A stretch of DNA of 58,774 nt, taken from the NCBI GenBank assembly GCA_947084925.1, contig CAMTUJ010000001.1, positions 1 through 58,774 on the forward strand, written 5' to 3'. This document shows, one piece after another, positions 1 to 9,442 of the stretch. The position numbers and the translations under genes were made by a program. The notes beneath the pieces are model-generated. The model did not search any database and had not been told where the DNA came from. It worked only from the letters and a program-made list of their open reading frames with translations. The stretch is from JAGPUQ01 sp947084925 (GTDB taxonomy: Bacteria; Pseudomonadota; Gammaproteobacteria; Pseudomonadales; Porticoccaceae). How positions within the stretch are numbered: the stretch's first letter is position 1; each line of letters begins with the position of its first letter.

Positions 1-141
1 CAGGTTGCTGAAAAACGTCGCGAGGGGGCCAGATGCGAGGCGCACGGCGCGCAGCGACCGAGACATATCAAGTCGATAGGCGAGGGAGCGAGCACCGCGC
101 AACGAAGCAGATGGTGCCCGCAGCAGTTTTTCAGCAACCTG
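1..141. repeat. MITE-like dispersed repeat, copy 1
   Basis: This is a 141-bp element with a perfect 16-bp terminal inverted repeat: CAGGTTGCTGAAAAAC at 1-16 and its reverse complement at 126-141. It has no coding capacity of its own. The interior carries blocks shared with two other copies near 55.9 and 56.8 kb, including a palindrome-like TATCAAGTCGATA stretch and an ACCGCGCAAC block. The left end coincides with the window edge, so the element may extend further left. The structure fits a non-autonomous miniature element, but no target-site duplication can be checked. Confidence 0.75.
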
Positions 142-200
142 CTAACATCAGGCGGCACAGTTGGTGGTTGGCAAACGCTTTTTTGCAGCAGCCGCGCGTC

Positions 201-237
201 GATGTGTTGATGTGTTGATGTGTTGATGTGTTGATGT
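201..237. repeat. 8-bp tandem repeat GATGTGTT, four copies plus partial
   Basis: Four perfect copies of GATGTGTT start at 201, 209, 217 and 225 and are followed by GATGTA. The array lies about 50-90 bp upstream of the heat-shock protein start. Each junction forms TTGATG, a -35-like hexamer. One of these, at 215-220, lies 16 bp from TACAGT at 237-242, so the repeat may overlap a promoter. The promoter reading is inference. Confidence 0.8.
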
Positions 238-288
238 ACAGTCGGGGCGCGTTGTCCGTGTTCTTCACAATTGACGAGGAGACTCACC

Positions 289-777
289 ATGGCCGAAGCA
301 AACAAAAAGCAGGAAGTACAAAAGACTTCTCCGACGCGAGCCATCCGCCCGTTCGAGGAGATGGAGCGCCTGTTCGATCAGTTTTTGCGCCGCAACTGGA
401 TGCGGCCCTGGCATATGAACTGGCCGGCACTTCCCGAAGTGTCGCTGCCGGAACTGAAAATGCCGAAGGTTGATGTACTCGACCGCGAAAGTGAAATCGT
501 GGTGAAAGCCGAAATTCCCGGTGTCGACAAAAAGGACATCGACATTTCCGTCGGCGAAAATTCTGTCACCATCAAGGGCGAAACGCGCAAGGAAGAGAAA
601 GAGGAAAAAGGCGACTATTACCGCTGTGAAATCTCAAGCGGCAGTTTCAGTCGCACCGTCGCCCTGCCGGCCGCGGTCGATGGCGCCAAGGCAACGGCGA
701 GCTTCAAGGACGGCGTCCTGGAGCTGACCCTGCCCAAGCTGAAAGCCACCAAGCGACACAGGATCAGCGTCAAGTAG
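289..777 (+). CDS. Hsp20/alpha-crystallin small heat-shock protein
   Basis: This encodes a 162-residue small heat-shock protein, an ATP-independent holdase that binds unfolding proteins in the cytoplasm. The alpha-crystallin domain covers about residues 55-150, with the family pattern VKAEIPGVDKKDI, the ENSVTIKGE strand and the GVLELTLPK region. The C-terminus carries an I-x-V type motif (RISVK) like that used in oligomer assembly. ATG 289 is preferred because AGGAGA lies 6 bp upstream; a longer TTG start at 271 would place the ribosome site inside the gene. It appears monocistronic, with a hairpin downstream at 794-816. Heat control is likely from the family, but no clear sigma-32 promoter was seen. 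Confidence 0.93.
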   Translation: MAEANKKQEVQKTSPTRAIRPFEEMERLFDQFLRRNWMRPWHMNWPALPEVSLPELKMPKVDVLDRESEIVVKAEIPGVDKKDIDISVGENSVTIKGETRKEEKEEKGDYYRCEISSGSFSRTVALPAAVDGAKATASFKDGVLELTLPKLKATKRHRISVK

Positions 778-793
778 CCGGGTTGCTGGCCAT

Positions 794-816
794 GCCGGGA
801 CGCCAGACGTCCCGGC
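794..816 (+). terminator. Hairpin after the heat-shock gene
   Basis: A perfect 9-bp stem, GCCGGGACG with CGTCCCGGC, encloses a 5-base loop 17 bp after the hsp20 stop codon. There is no T-tract, so it may be a processing or factor-dependent site, not a strong intrinsic terminator. Confidence 0.5.
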
Positions 817-849
817 GCGGTCGGTACGCGGTCAGCGTCCCAATTCCAT

Positions 850-895
850 GACGAGAGTTCCGTGACGAGAGTTCCGTGACTCAGAGTTCCGTGAC
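850..895. repeat. 14-15 bp tandem direct repeat (GACGAGAGTTCCGT)
   Basis: Two identical 14-bp units, GACGAGAGTTCCGT at 850-863 and 864-877, are followed by a 15-bp variant at 878-892 and a partial GAC. The array sits just before the ribosome-binding site of the next small gene (911). Confidence 0.8.
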
Positions 896-910
896 ACCAG
901 GAGGTCCGCG

Positions 911-1105
911 ATGATGCATGAATTCTATTTCGCCCACTTGCTGTGGGTTGGGGTGTGGATCCTGCTGATCCTGCCACCGTTCTGGACAATTTTCGCCAAG
1001 GCCGGTTTCTCGCCCTGGCTTTCACTGCTGATGTTGGTCCCGCTGGTCAATCTCGTGGTGCTCTACATGGTCGCGTTCTCGCGCTGGCCGACGCAGGCCG
1101 GGTGA
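911..1105 (+). CDS. Small two-helix membrane protein
   Basis: This is a 64-residue hydrophobic protein with a good Shine-Dalgarno sequence (AGGAGG) about 8 bp before ATG 911; a second ATG follows at 914. It has two predicted transmembrane segments, about residues 8-27 and 35-56, joined by a short loop containing Lys and Gly-Phe-Ser-Pro, and ends in a polar tail. It resembles small inner-membrane proteins annotated only as hypothetical. No function can be assigned. It lies between the heat-shock gene and the convergent TPM genes. Confidence 0.7.
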   Translation: MMHEFYFAHLLWVGVWILLILPPFWTIFAKAGFSPWLSLLMLVPLVNLVVLYMVAFSRWPTQAG

Positions 1106-1140
1106 GGTCGCGACACCAGCGCCGGCCACGGCGGACGGGG

Positions 1141-1638
1141 TCACAGCACCACCGGTTGGTCCGACAGCTCATTGCGATCCGCGCCGGACGCGGGAAAATG
1201 CCGCTTCAAATGCTGCGTCACGGCCGCAATACCGCTGACCACGCCGCCGGCGTAGTTCCCCTGCCGGAAAGCGGCCTCCAGCGTTCGGCAGATGCTTTCC
1301 CATTCCGGTGCGCCCACCTTCGCGTGAATGCCGCGATCGGCAACAATCTCGACATCCCGATCGGCCAGCAATAAATAAATCAGCACGCCGTTGTTGTGTT
1401 CGGTATCCCAGATCCGCAATTGCGAAAATACGTCGATGGCGCGTTCGCGCGCGGATTGCCCGCACCACAGCGGCATGCCGTCCAGCGCGCCTTCCACGAC
1501 GAAACGCAGCTCCCCAACATGTTCTGTCTCGCTCGCTTTGATCGCCTGTTCAATCGCGGTCAAGGCCGGGCGGGGAAAAGCCCGCCTGACCCGCCAATGC
1601 GTCATCGTCAAATGCCGGGCAATGCGTTTGATATCCAT
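1141..1638 (-). CDS. TPM-domain protein, soluble paralogue
   Basis: This protein of about 165 residues has a TPM fold domain (Pfam TPM_phosphatase type). Recognisable parts are the segment around IWDTEHNNGVLIYLLLADR, followed by VEIVADRGIH and the helix EAAFRQGNYAGGVVSGIAAV. Unlike the gene upstream it has no signal peptide, transmembrane segment or glycine-rich tail. It begins at or just past the stop of the larger TPM gene; ATG at 1638 is chosen, and a GTG at 1647 overlapping the upstream stop is possible. Third gene of a lemA-TPM-TPM operon. The biochemical role of bacterial TPM proteins of this type is poorly known. Confidence 0.85.
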   Translation of the reverse strand: MDIKRIARHLTMTHWRVRRAFPRPALTAIEQAIKASETEHVGELRFVVEGALDGMPLWCGQSARERAIDVFSQLRIWDTEHNNGVLIYLLLADRDVEIVADRGIHAKVGAPEWESICRTLEAAFRQGNYAGGVVSGIAAVTQHLKRHFPASGADRNELSDQPVVL

Positions 1639-1640
1639 CG

Positions 1641-2501
1641 TCACCACCGCCCCGAGGCGCCGCCGCCACCAAAGCCACCACCGCCGCCACCGAAACCGCC
1701 GCCGCCCAGACCGCCACCAAAACCGCCGCGGCCGAATCCGCCCAGCGGGCCGCCCATGCCGCCACCAAACAGGGTGAACAGAAACGCGATGACGCCCGCG
1801 ACCACCCCGATGACCACTGTTCCGACCAGCAGCCAGGCGATGACCGCGATGATGCCGCCAGTGGCGAGCGCGCCGGGAAAGCTGCCCAGTACCGCGCGCA
1901 GAAAGCCGCCCACCACCAGTGCCAGGATAAAAATTACCGGAAGATATTGCTGGATACCCGCCACGCCGGCGGCGGGCCGGCCACTGGGTTCCGGCAAGGG
2001 CTCGCCGTCGATGACGCGGATCATCTGCTCGACTCCGGCCGCGATGCCGCCCGGGAAATCGCCCTGCCGAAAGCGCGGCACGATGATGTCGCTGATGATG
2101 CGCTTGCTGGTGGCATCGTTGAGCGCCCCTTCGAGCCCGTAGCCCACTTCGATGCGCAGCGCGCGGTCGTCCCTCGCGACAAGGAGAATCGCCCCGTCAT
2201 CCACTTGCTTGCGGCCCAGCTTCCATTGCTCCGCCACGCGCAGGGAATACTGCTCGATCGTTTCCGGCGCGGTGGTGGGCACGATGAGCACCGCGACCTG
2301 ACTGCCTTTTCGCGCCTCGAACGCCCTCAGGGTCTGCTCCAGTTCCGCCTGTTGCGCCGGAGTGAGCGTGGCGGTCTGGTCGGTGACGTGACCGCGCAAG
2401 GGCGGCACCGAGACCTCTGCGCCGATCAGGAAAGACCAGCCCAGGGCCAAGGCAAGCGTCGCCGCGAGCAGAAACCCTCGCGCCCGGTGCATTGCTGTCA
2501 C
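1641..2501 (-). CDS. Exported TPM-domain protein with Gly-rich C-terminal tail (YgcG-like)
   Basis: This is a 286-residue protein. An N-terminal signal sequence (hydrophobic run around ATLALALGWSFLIGAEV) is followed by a TPM domain from about residue 35 to 165, including GSQVAVLIVPTTAPETIEQY and VGYGLEGALNDA. Two hydrophobic segments at about 187-205 and 215-243 come next. The tail is almost pure glycine and phenylalanine and ends in SGRW. This is the usual membrane-anchored partner of LemA. The GTG at 2501 overlaps the lemA stop as GTGA and has AAGG upstream; ATG at 2492 is an alternative. Translational coupling with lemA is likely. Confidence 0.9.
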   Translation of the reverse strand: MTAMHRARGFLLAATLALALGWSFLIGAEVSVPPLRGHVTDQTATLTPAQQAELEQTLRAFEARKGSQVAVLIVPTTAPETIEQYSLRVAEQWKLGRKQVDDGAILLVARDDRALRIEVGYGLEGALNDATSKRIISDIIVPRFRQGDFPGGIAAGVEQMIRVIDGEPLPEPSGRPAAGVAGIQQYLPVIFILALVVGGFLRAVLGSFPGALATGGIIAVIAWLLVGTVVIGVVAGVIAFLFTLFGGGMGGPLGGFGRGGFGGGLGGGGFGGGGGGFGGGGASGRW

Positions 2502-3118
2502 TGCGTGGCGCCTTGCGGCTTGGCGGGCGGCGCGCTGAAATCGACGCTCGGCGGCCGGGCGATTTCCTGCTCGTTTTCCACCGTGAAATTCGGTTTGATC
2601 TGAAAGCCGAACAGCTTCGCGGTCAGGTTGGAGGGGAAGGAGCGCACCGTGACGTTGTATTCCTGCACCGCCTTGATGTAGCGGTTGCGCGCCACCGTAA
2701 TGCGGTTTTCGGTGCCTTCCAATTGGGCCTGCAAATCACGGAAGTTGGCGTCCGATTTCAACTGCGGGTAGTTTTCGGACACCACCAGCAGCCGGGACAG
2801 GGCGCCCGACAGTTCGCCTTGCGCGGCCTGGAATCTGGCAAAGGCTTCCGGATTATTGATGAGTTCCGGAGTCGCCTGGATGCCGCCGACTTTGGCGCGG
2901 GCATTGGTGACGCCCAGCAACACGTCTTTTTCCTGAGCGGCGAAGCCTTTTACGGTATTGACCAGATTGGGAATCAGATCCGCGCGGCGCTGGTACTGAT
3001 TGATGACTTCGGACCAGCTCGACTTGACCTGCTCGTCGGTGCGCTGCAAGGTGTTGTAGCCGCAGCCGGAAAGGCTCAGCGCAATAAACGCCGCCAGGAT
3101 TGCCCGTAATTTGTACAT
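2498..3118 (-). CDS. lemA: LemA family lipoprotein
   Basis: This is a 206-residue LemA family protein. The N-terminus has a lipoprotein signal peptide with lipobox LSGC (Cys about residue 20), followed by the family hallmark around YNTLQRTDEQVKSSWSEV and NQYQRRADLIPNLVNTVKGF. The rest is the helical LemA domain, with a VARNRYIKAVQEYN segment near residues 150-163. ATG 3118 is chosen because GGGAG lies about 8 bp upstream and it gives an intact signal peptide. First gene of an operon with the two TPM proteins. LemA family function is not established; a membrane-associated role with the TPM partners is inferred. Confidence 0.93.
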   Translation of the reverse strand: MYKLRAILAAFIALSLSGCGYNTLQRTDEQVKSSWSEVINQYQRRADLIPNLVNTVKGFAAQEKDVLLGVTNARAKVGGIQATPELINNPEAFARFQAAQGELSGALSRLLVVSENYPQLKSDANFRDLQAQLEGTENRITVARNRYIKAVQEYNVTVRSFPSNLTAKLFGFQIKPNFTVENEQEIARPPSVDFSAPPAKPQGATQ

Positions 3119-3260
3119 GCTGTCGCTCCCGAATGAACACTGTTGAACCCGTTTGCGTTTGACCACCTGGAACAGCACTCGGTGCGCGGTCCGGCAGTCA
3201 TCGATCTCGCCGTCATAGCCACGGCGCCGTCGCGATCCCGACGCTGTCCCGTCACCACCG

Positions 3261-4484
3261 CTAGTAAGTTTCCAGATGCAGCCGCCCTTCGGCCTTCAGC
3301 CGTCGGTGCAGATCGCTCCACGACAAGCCATGATTTTCCGCCGCTGCCCGCAGCGCGTCCATCACTCCGTCTTCCATGCCCCGCAGTCCGCACACATAGA
3401 TGACAGTGGCATCGCAGGCCAGCAGGCTGGCGATGGCGTCGGCACGCTGGCGCATCAGGTCCTGCACATAGGTCCTGGGCTGGCCCGGCGTGCGCGAGAA
3501 TGCCAGATTGATGTCGATGAAATCCCTGGGCAGTTGCATCAGCGGGCCGAAATAGGGCAGCTCCTCCTGGGTGCGGGCGCCAAAGAACAGCATCAGGCGG
3601 CCGTCGCCCGCGGCGCGCAGGCGACGGCGCCGCTCGGTCATCGCCCGCATCGGCGCCGACCCGGTGCCGGTGCAGATCATCAGCAGGTTGGCGGCGGGAT
3701 CGTCCGCCAGCAGAAAGGTGGTGCCGAAGGGACCGATGACCTTGACCGTGTCACCCCGTTGCAAATCGCAGAGGTAGTTGGACGCAACGCCGTGCGTCGG
3801 CTTGCCGTCATGATCCGCCGTTACCCGCTTCACGGTCAGCGCGAGGTTGTTGTAGCGCGGCCGCTCGCCGTCGCGCGGACTTGCGATCGAGTATTGCCGC
3901 GCGTGATGGGGCCGGCCATCGGCAGCGTCGCCCGGCGGGATGACGCCGATGGACTGGCCTTCCAGTACCGGAAAGGGCGAGGAGCCGAAGTCGAGCACGA
4001 TGTGGTGGGTGTCGCTGTCCTTATCCGCCGCGGTCACGCGGAAGTTGCCGACCACGGTGGCAGTCGCCGGCTGGCGGACGCTGTGGAGATTGAAGGTCGG
4101 TCGGGACGCGGATCGCGGCGCGATGACGGCACTGCGCGCCGCATCCAGGGACGGTGGGGTGAAGTTGTCGGCACCGGCGGCATCCTCAACGCCTTCCAGT
4201 GCCTGTTCGTCGGGCAACACGTCCCAGCCGAGCTGCTCCTCAAGAGAATAGGCCGCGGCTTTCGGCACCCGCCGCCAGTTGTCGATGGAACCGGTGGGGC
4301 AGGGCGAAATGCAGGCATTGCAGTGGTTGCAGATATTCGGATCGACGACATAGTTGCGCGCATCATGGCTGATCGCACCGATCGGGCAGGTCTCCTCGCA
4401 GGTGTTGCAGCGGATGCAGATGACCGGATCGATCAGGTGCTGTTTGAGCACCGCGGCTGGCGTGTCGGCGGCGGTGATGGTCAT
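3261..4484 (-). CDS. boxA: Benzoyl-CoA 2,3-epoxidase, reductase component BoxA
   Basis: This 407-residue protein passes electrons from NADPH to the BoxB oxygenase in the aerobic benzoyl-CoA pathway. Two [4Fe-4S] ferredoxin motifs lie at the N-terminus, CIRCNTCEETCP (about 23-34) and CNHCNACISPCP (about 52-63). A ferredoxin-NADP reductase module follows from about residue 130, with the FAD motif RQYSIASP, the nucleotide motif CTGTGSAPMRAM and the C-terminal CGLRGMEDGV. ATG 4484 lies 3 bases after the boxB stop, so boxCBA reads as one unit. Domain order and length match the Azoarcus-type BoxA. No terminator is obvious before lemA, 142 bp downstream. Confidence 0.95.
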   Translation of the reverse strand: MTITAADTPAAVLKQHLIDPVICIRCNTCEETCPIGAISHDARNYVVDPNICNHCNACISPCPTGSIDNWRRVPKAAAYSLEEQLGWDVLPDEQALEGVEDAAGADNFTPPSLDAARSAVIAPRSASRPTFNLHSVRQPATATVVGNFRVTAADKDSDTHHIVLDFGSSPFPVLEGQSIGVIPPGDAADGRPHHARQYSIASPRDGERPRYNNLALTVKRVTADHDGKPTHGVASNYLCDLQRGDTVKVIGPFGTTFLLADDPAANLLMICTGTGSAPMRAMTERRRRLRAAGDGRLMLFFGARTQEELPYFGPLMQLPRDFIDINLAFSRTPGQPRTYVQDLMRQRADAIASLLACDATVIYVCGLRGMEDGVMDALRAAAENHGLSWSDLHRRLKAEGRLHLETY

Positions 4485-4487
4485 GAT

Positions 4488-5915
<1,428 letters not shown>

Positions 5916-5968
5916 GGATGCTCCGAACTGAATGTGGCGACCACACTAAACCATAATGGACTCTGCCG

Positions 5969-7660
5969 TCAGACGCGCCGAAAATCGAAGGAGGCCTTCT
6001 CACCCTTGCCGTAGACCTTCAGCGCGCCCTTTTCGCCTATGGCGTTGGGGCGCACAAAAATCCAGTTCTGCCAGGCCGTCAGGCGCCCGAAAATTCGGGT
6101 TTGCATGGTTTCGCCAGCGCCAAACCGCAAATTGGCTTCCATGCCGGTGAGGGCGTCGGGTGACAGACTGGCGCGTTCCTCCAGCAGGATGCGGATCTCG
6201 TCGCGCCAGTCGAGTTCATCCACCGCCGCGGTAATCAAGCCGAGAGCAGCGGCTTCCCGCGCGTTTAACGGCTGTTCCAGGCGTAATTGCGCGGCGTCGA
6301 GCGGGCCGCTTTCGGCGTAGAAGCGCGCCGCCAGACGCGACTGGCCGTCCACCCGCGGATAGTGGTTGCCAAGGTTCAGTGCCGAAAGTGCGACGGTGGG
6401 CGCGGCGGCATCGTCCGGCAGCTCCAGCATGTAGCTGCGATCGGCGGCGAGCACCAACTCGAACAATGTACCGGCGAAACACGAATCCGCTTCGATCAAC
6501 GCGATCAGCGAGCGCGAACTGACTTCGAGACGGGCGAGCGTGCGCCGCAGCATGCCGATGACTTCGCGCACGAACCAGTGCTCCCGATGCTGCATCAGCG
6601 CCGCGTCGGCGGCCAGTACCAACCGGGCATCGCCAGCGGTTTTCAGCAGCCAGGTGCCGAGCTCGAGGTGGTTGGTGCGCAGCATCAGCATGGCGTCGTC
6701 CAGCTCGCGCGCCATCTGCAGCGGCCACCAGCTGGCACCCTCGGCCACAATGGTGTCGATGTCGGCGGCAACTGCGTTATCCGGAGCATGCACATTGATG
6801 GTGGCCTGCCGCGCAACATTGTCCATCTGCACGTCGACAAAGCGATAACGATAGCTGTTGGTGTCGTCGCCGCGCACGAGGGGCGTCAGCGTTATTCCCC
6901 GAGCCTCCGGCGGGCGGTTACTGTGCGCGGCGAGTTCGAGGGCGCGGGCGGTGACGTATTCGGCGAACTGCTGGGGTTTCACCACGGCATCCACCAGGCG
7001 CCAGTCCTTGGCGCGCTGGCCGCGCAGTCCCTCGCTGGTGGTACAGAAGATATCGGCCAGATCGCGGCGCACGCGGCGTTTGTCGGTGAGCCGGGTCAGC
7101 CCGCCGGTGCCCGGCAGCACGCCGAGCAGGGGTACTTCGGGCAGGCTCACGGCGGAGGAGCGGTCGTCGATCAGCACGATCTCGTCGCAGGCGAGCGCCA
7201 GTTCGTAGCCGCCACCCGCGGTGGTGCCATTGCAGGCGGCGAGGAACTTGAGCCCCGAGTAGGCGCTGGCGTCCTCGATGCCATTGCGTGTCTCGTTGGT
7301 GAACTTGCAGAAATTCACTTTCCAGGTGTGGTCCGACAGGCCGAGCATGAAGATATTGGCGCCGGAACAGAACACGCGCTCGCGGGCACTGGTGAGGATC
7401 ACGGTGCGCACGTGTGGATATTCGAAGCGGATGCGTTGCAGCGCGTCGTGCAGCTCGATGTCCACACCGAGATCGTAGGAGTTGAGCTTGAGCTGGTAGC
7501 CTGGTCGCAGGCCGGCGTCCTCCTGCACGTCCAGCGTGAGACGTGCGAGCGGCCCATCGCAGGCCAGCCGCCAATGCCGATAGCGGGCGGGTTCGGTGCG
7601 ATAGTCCACCAGGGGCGCGCTGGCGGCCGGCGTCGATGATGTCGCCGAGACGGTGCTCAT
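5969..7660 (-). CDS. boxC: 2,3-Epoxybenzoyl-CoA dihydrolase BoxC
   Basis: This is a 563-residue enzyme of the crotonase superfamily that hydrolytically opens the ring of 2,3-epoxybenzoyl-CoA, yielding 3,4-dehydroadipyl-CoA semialdehyde and formate. The N-terminal crotonase-like domain includes RVFCSGANIFMLG (about 110-122) and the oxyanion region CNGTTAGGGYELALACDE. A second, diverged crotonase-like half follows. The length equals the family norm of roughly 550 residues. ATG 7660 has a strong AAAGGAG site 7 bp upstream. First gene of boxCBA, divergent from the benzoate-CoA ligase across a shared 151-bp control region. Confidence 0.96.
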   Translation of the reverse strand: MSTVSATSSTPAASAPLVDYRTEPARYRHWRLACDGPLARLTLDVQEDAGLRPGYQLKLNSYDLGVDIELHDALQRIRFEYPHVRTVILTSARERVFCSGANIFMLGLSDHTWKVNFCKFTNETRNGIEDASAYSGLKFLAACNGTTAGGGYELALACDEIVLIDDRSSAVSLPEVPLLGVLPGTGGLTRLTDKRRVRRDLADIFCTTSEGLRGQRAKDWRLVDAVVKPQQFAEYVTARALELAAHSNRPPEARGITLTPLVRGDDTNSYRYRFVDVQMDNVARQATINVHAPDNAVAADIDTIVAEGASWWPLQMARELDDAMLMLRTNHLELGTWLLKTAGDARLVLAADAALMQHREHWFVREVIGMLRRTLARLEVSSRSLIALIEADSCFAGTLFELVLAADRSYMLELPDDAAAPTVALSALNLGNHYPRVDGQSRLAARFYAESGPLDAAQLRLEQPLNAREAAALGLITAAVDELDWRDEIRILLEERASLSPDALTGMEANLRFGAGETMQTRIFGRLTAWQNWIFVRPNAIGEKGALKVYGKGEKASFDFRRV

Positions 7661-7811
7661 CCGCGGTCTCCTTTCTGGTTACGATGTCGGGCCGGACTTC
7701 AGGCGCGGCCGGGTCACTCCGCACAGCGGTCGCCACAGTGCCCGGTGGCTCGCCCAGCGTAGTTTAATATCAGAGCGCATGGCACAACCAAGAGATCTGG
7801 AGACCGCTGCG
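7661..7811. promoter_or_regulatory. Divergent control region boxC / benzoate-CoA ligase
   Basis: This 151-bp spacer separates the divergent starts and should hold both promoters. A TTTAATAT stretch at 7763-7770 stands out in otherwise GC-rich DNA and could be the -10 of the ligase gene, but no convincing -35 was found. No BoxR/BzdR-like regulator gene is in the window, and no operator could be named with confidence. Confidence 0.45.
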
Positions 7812-9419
7812 ATGACCGATCGGGATCAGGAGGCGCCGGGGCTCAGTGCGGCGGATCACAGCACCAGCCCGCCCAGCATCGCGATCCCACGGGCATACAA
7901 CGCCGCCCAGGATCTGCTCGAACGCAACCTGCGCGCCGACCGCGCCGACAAGCTCGCTTTTATCGACGATAGCGGGAGCATCACCTACGGCGAGCTCGCC
8001 CGGCGGGTCGATGCCTTTGCGCACGGTATCACCGCGCTGGGTCTGCGCATGGAGGATCGCGCACTGCTGTGTCTGCACGACAGCATCGACTTCCCCACCG
8101 CTTTTCTGGGCTGCATCAAGGCCGGAATCGTGCCCATCGCGGTCAACACGCTGCTTACCGCGACCGATTACGCGTTCATGCTGAGCGACAGCCGCGCCCG
8201 CGCGCTGGTGGTGTCGGCGCCGTTGCTGGCGACGTTCATGCCGCTGCTGGCGCGCCTGTCGAACGCGCCGCAAATCATCGTGTCGGGTGGCGAAGGGACC
8301 GAATACCATCGCTTCCACGATGTCCTGAAGGCCGCGCAAGGATGGTTCGCGCCGGCGCCCACCACCGCGGACGACGCCTGTTTCTGGCTGTATTCCTCCG
8401 GCTCGACCGGCCGGCCCAAGGGCACCGTGCATGTGCACAGCAGCCTGATCCAGACCGCCGAGCTGTACGCCCGCCCGATCCTCGGGATCGCAGCGGACGA
8501 CCTGGTGTTCTCCGCGGCCAAGCTGTTTTTCGCCTACGGCCTGGGCAACGCGCTGACCTTCCCGATGGCGGTGGGCGCCACCGCGCTGTTGATGGCGGAG
8601 CGGCCGACGCCGGAGGCGGTATTCGCGCGCCTGCGCCGGCATCAGCCGAGCATCTTCTATGGCGTGCCGACACTCTACGCCGGACTGCTCGCCCATCCCG
8701 ATCTGCCGCGTGCCGACGAACTGCGCCTGCGGCGCTGCACCTCGGCGGGCGAAGCCCTGCCGGAGGCGCTCGGCCAGCGCTGGGCCGCGCGGTTCGGGGT
8801 GGACATCCTCGACGGCATCGGCAGCACCGAGATGCTGCACATCTTTCTGTCGAACCGCGCCGACGACCTGCGTTACGGCACCACCGGCAAGGCGGTGCCG
8901 GGCTACCAACTGCGGATCGTCGACGAGGACGGTGCGCCGGTGCCGCCGGGGGAACCGGGCGACCTCCAGATCAGCGGCCCGACCAGCGCGACCGGGTACT
9001 GGAACAACCGCGAAAAATCCCGCGCCACCTTCCACGGGCCCTGGGTCCACAGCGGCGATAAATACTGGCAGGACACGGACGGCTATTACGTCTACGCCGG
9101 GCGCAGCGACGACATGCTCAAGGTGGGCGGCATCTATGTCTCGCCGGTGGAAGTCGAAGCCGCGCTCAGCGCGCATCCGTCCGTGCTGGAGGCGGCGGTG
9201 GTGGGCCGCAAGGACGACGCTGGCCTGGTGAAGCCGATGGCCTATGTGGTGCTCAAAGCGGACGGGAGAGGGTCGCCGGAGCTGGCCGATGCGCTCAAGG
9301 CGCACGTCAAGGCGCGGCTCGCGCCGTTCAAGTATCCGCGCTGGATCGAGTTCATCGACGAGCTGCCGAAAACCGCGACCGGCAAGATTCAGCGTTTTCA
9401 ACTGCGCGCCCGAAGTTAG
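7812..9419 (+). CDS. bclA: Benzoate-CoA ligase
   Basis: This 535-residue acyl-adenylate-forming enzyme activates benzoate to benzoyl-CoA with ATP and CoA, the entry step for BoxABC. The P-loop motif is YSSGSTGRPKG (about residue 193). The motif GIGSTEMLHIF and the C-terminal catalytic Lys in PKTATGKIQRF (about residue 522) are all present. GSTEMLH-type segments are characteristic of benzoate-CoA ligases. ATG 7812 is chosen because GGAG lies 9 bp upstream; an in-frame ATG at 7779 would add 11 residues. The gene diverges from boxCBA and converges with the exporter genes, whose last stop is 23 bp away. Confidence 0.92.
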   Translation: MTDRDQEAPGLSAADHSTSPPSIAIPRAYNAAQDLLERNLRADRADKLAFIDDSGSITYGELARRVDAFAHGITALGLRMEDRALLCLHDSIDFPTAFLGCIKAGIVPIAVNTLLTATDYAFMLSDSRARALVVSAPLLATFMPLLARLSNAPQIIVSGGEGTEYHRFHDVLKAAQGWFAPAPTTADDACFWLYSSGSTGRPKGTVHVHSSLIQTAELYARPILGIAADDLVFSAAKLFFAYGLGNALTFPMAVGATALLMAERPTPEAVFARLRRHQPSIFYGVPTLYAGLLAHPDLPRADELRLRRCTSAGEALPEALGQRWAARFGVDILDGIGSTEMLHIFLSNRADDLRYGTTGKAVPGYQLRIVDEDGAPVPPGEPGDLQISGPTSATGYWNNREKSRATFHGPWVHSGDKYWQDTDGYYVYAGRSDDMLKVGGIYVSPVEVEAALSAHPSVLEAAVVGRKDDAGLVKPMAYVVLKADGRGSPELADALKAHVKARLAPFKYPRWIEFIDELPKTATGKIQRFQLRARS

Positions 9420-9442
9420 CGCGGTATCTATTTTCTGCCGCC

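Noticed and set aside
201..895. Short tandem repeats considered as a CRISPR array
   Set aside because: Units are contiguous with no spacers, and no cas genes are present.
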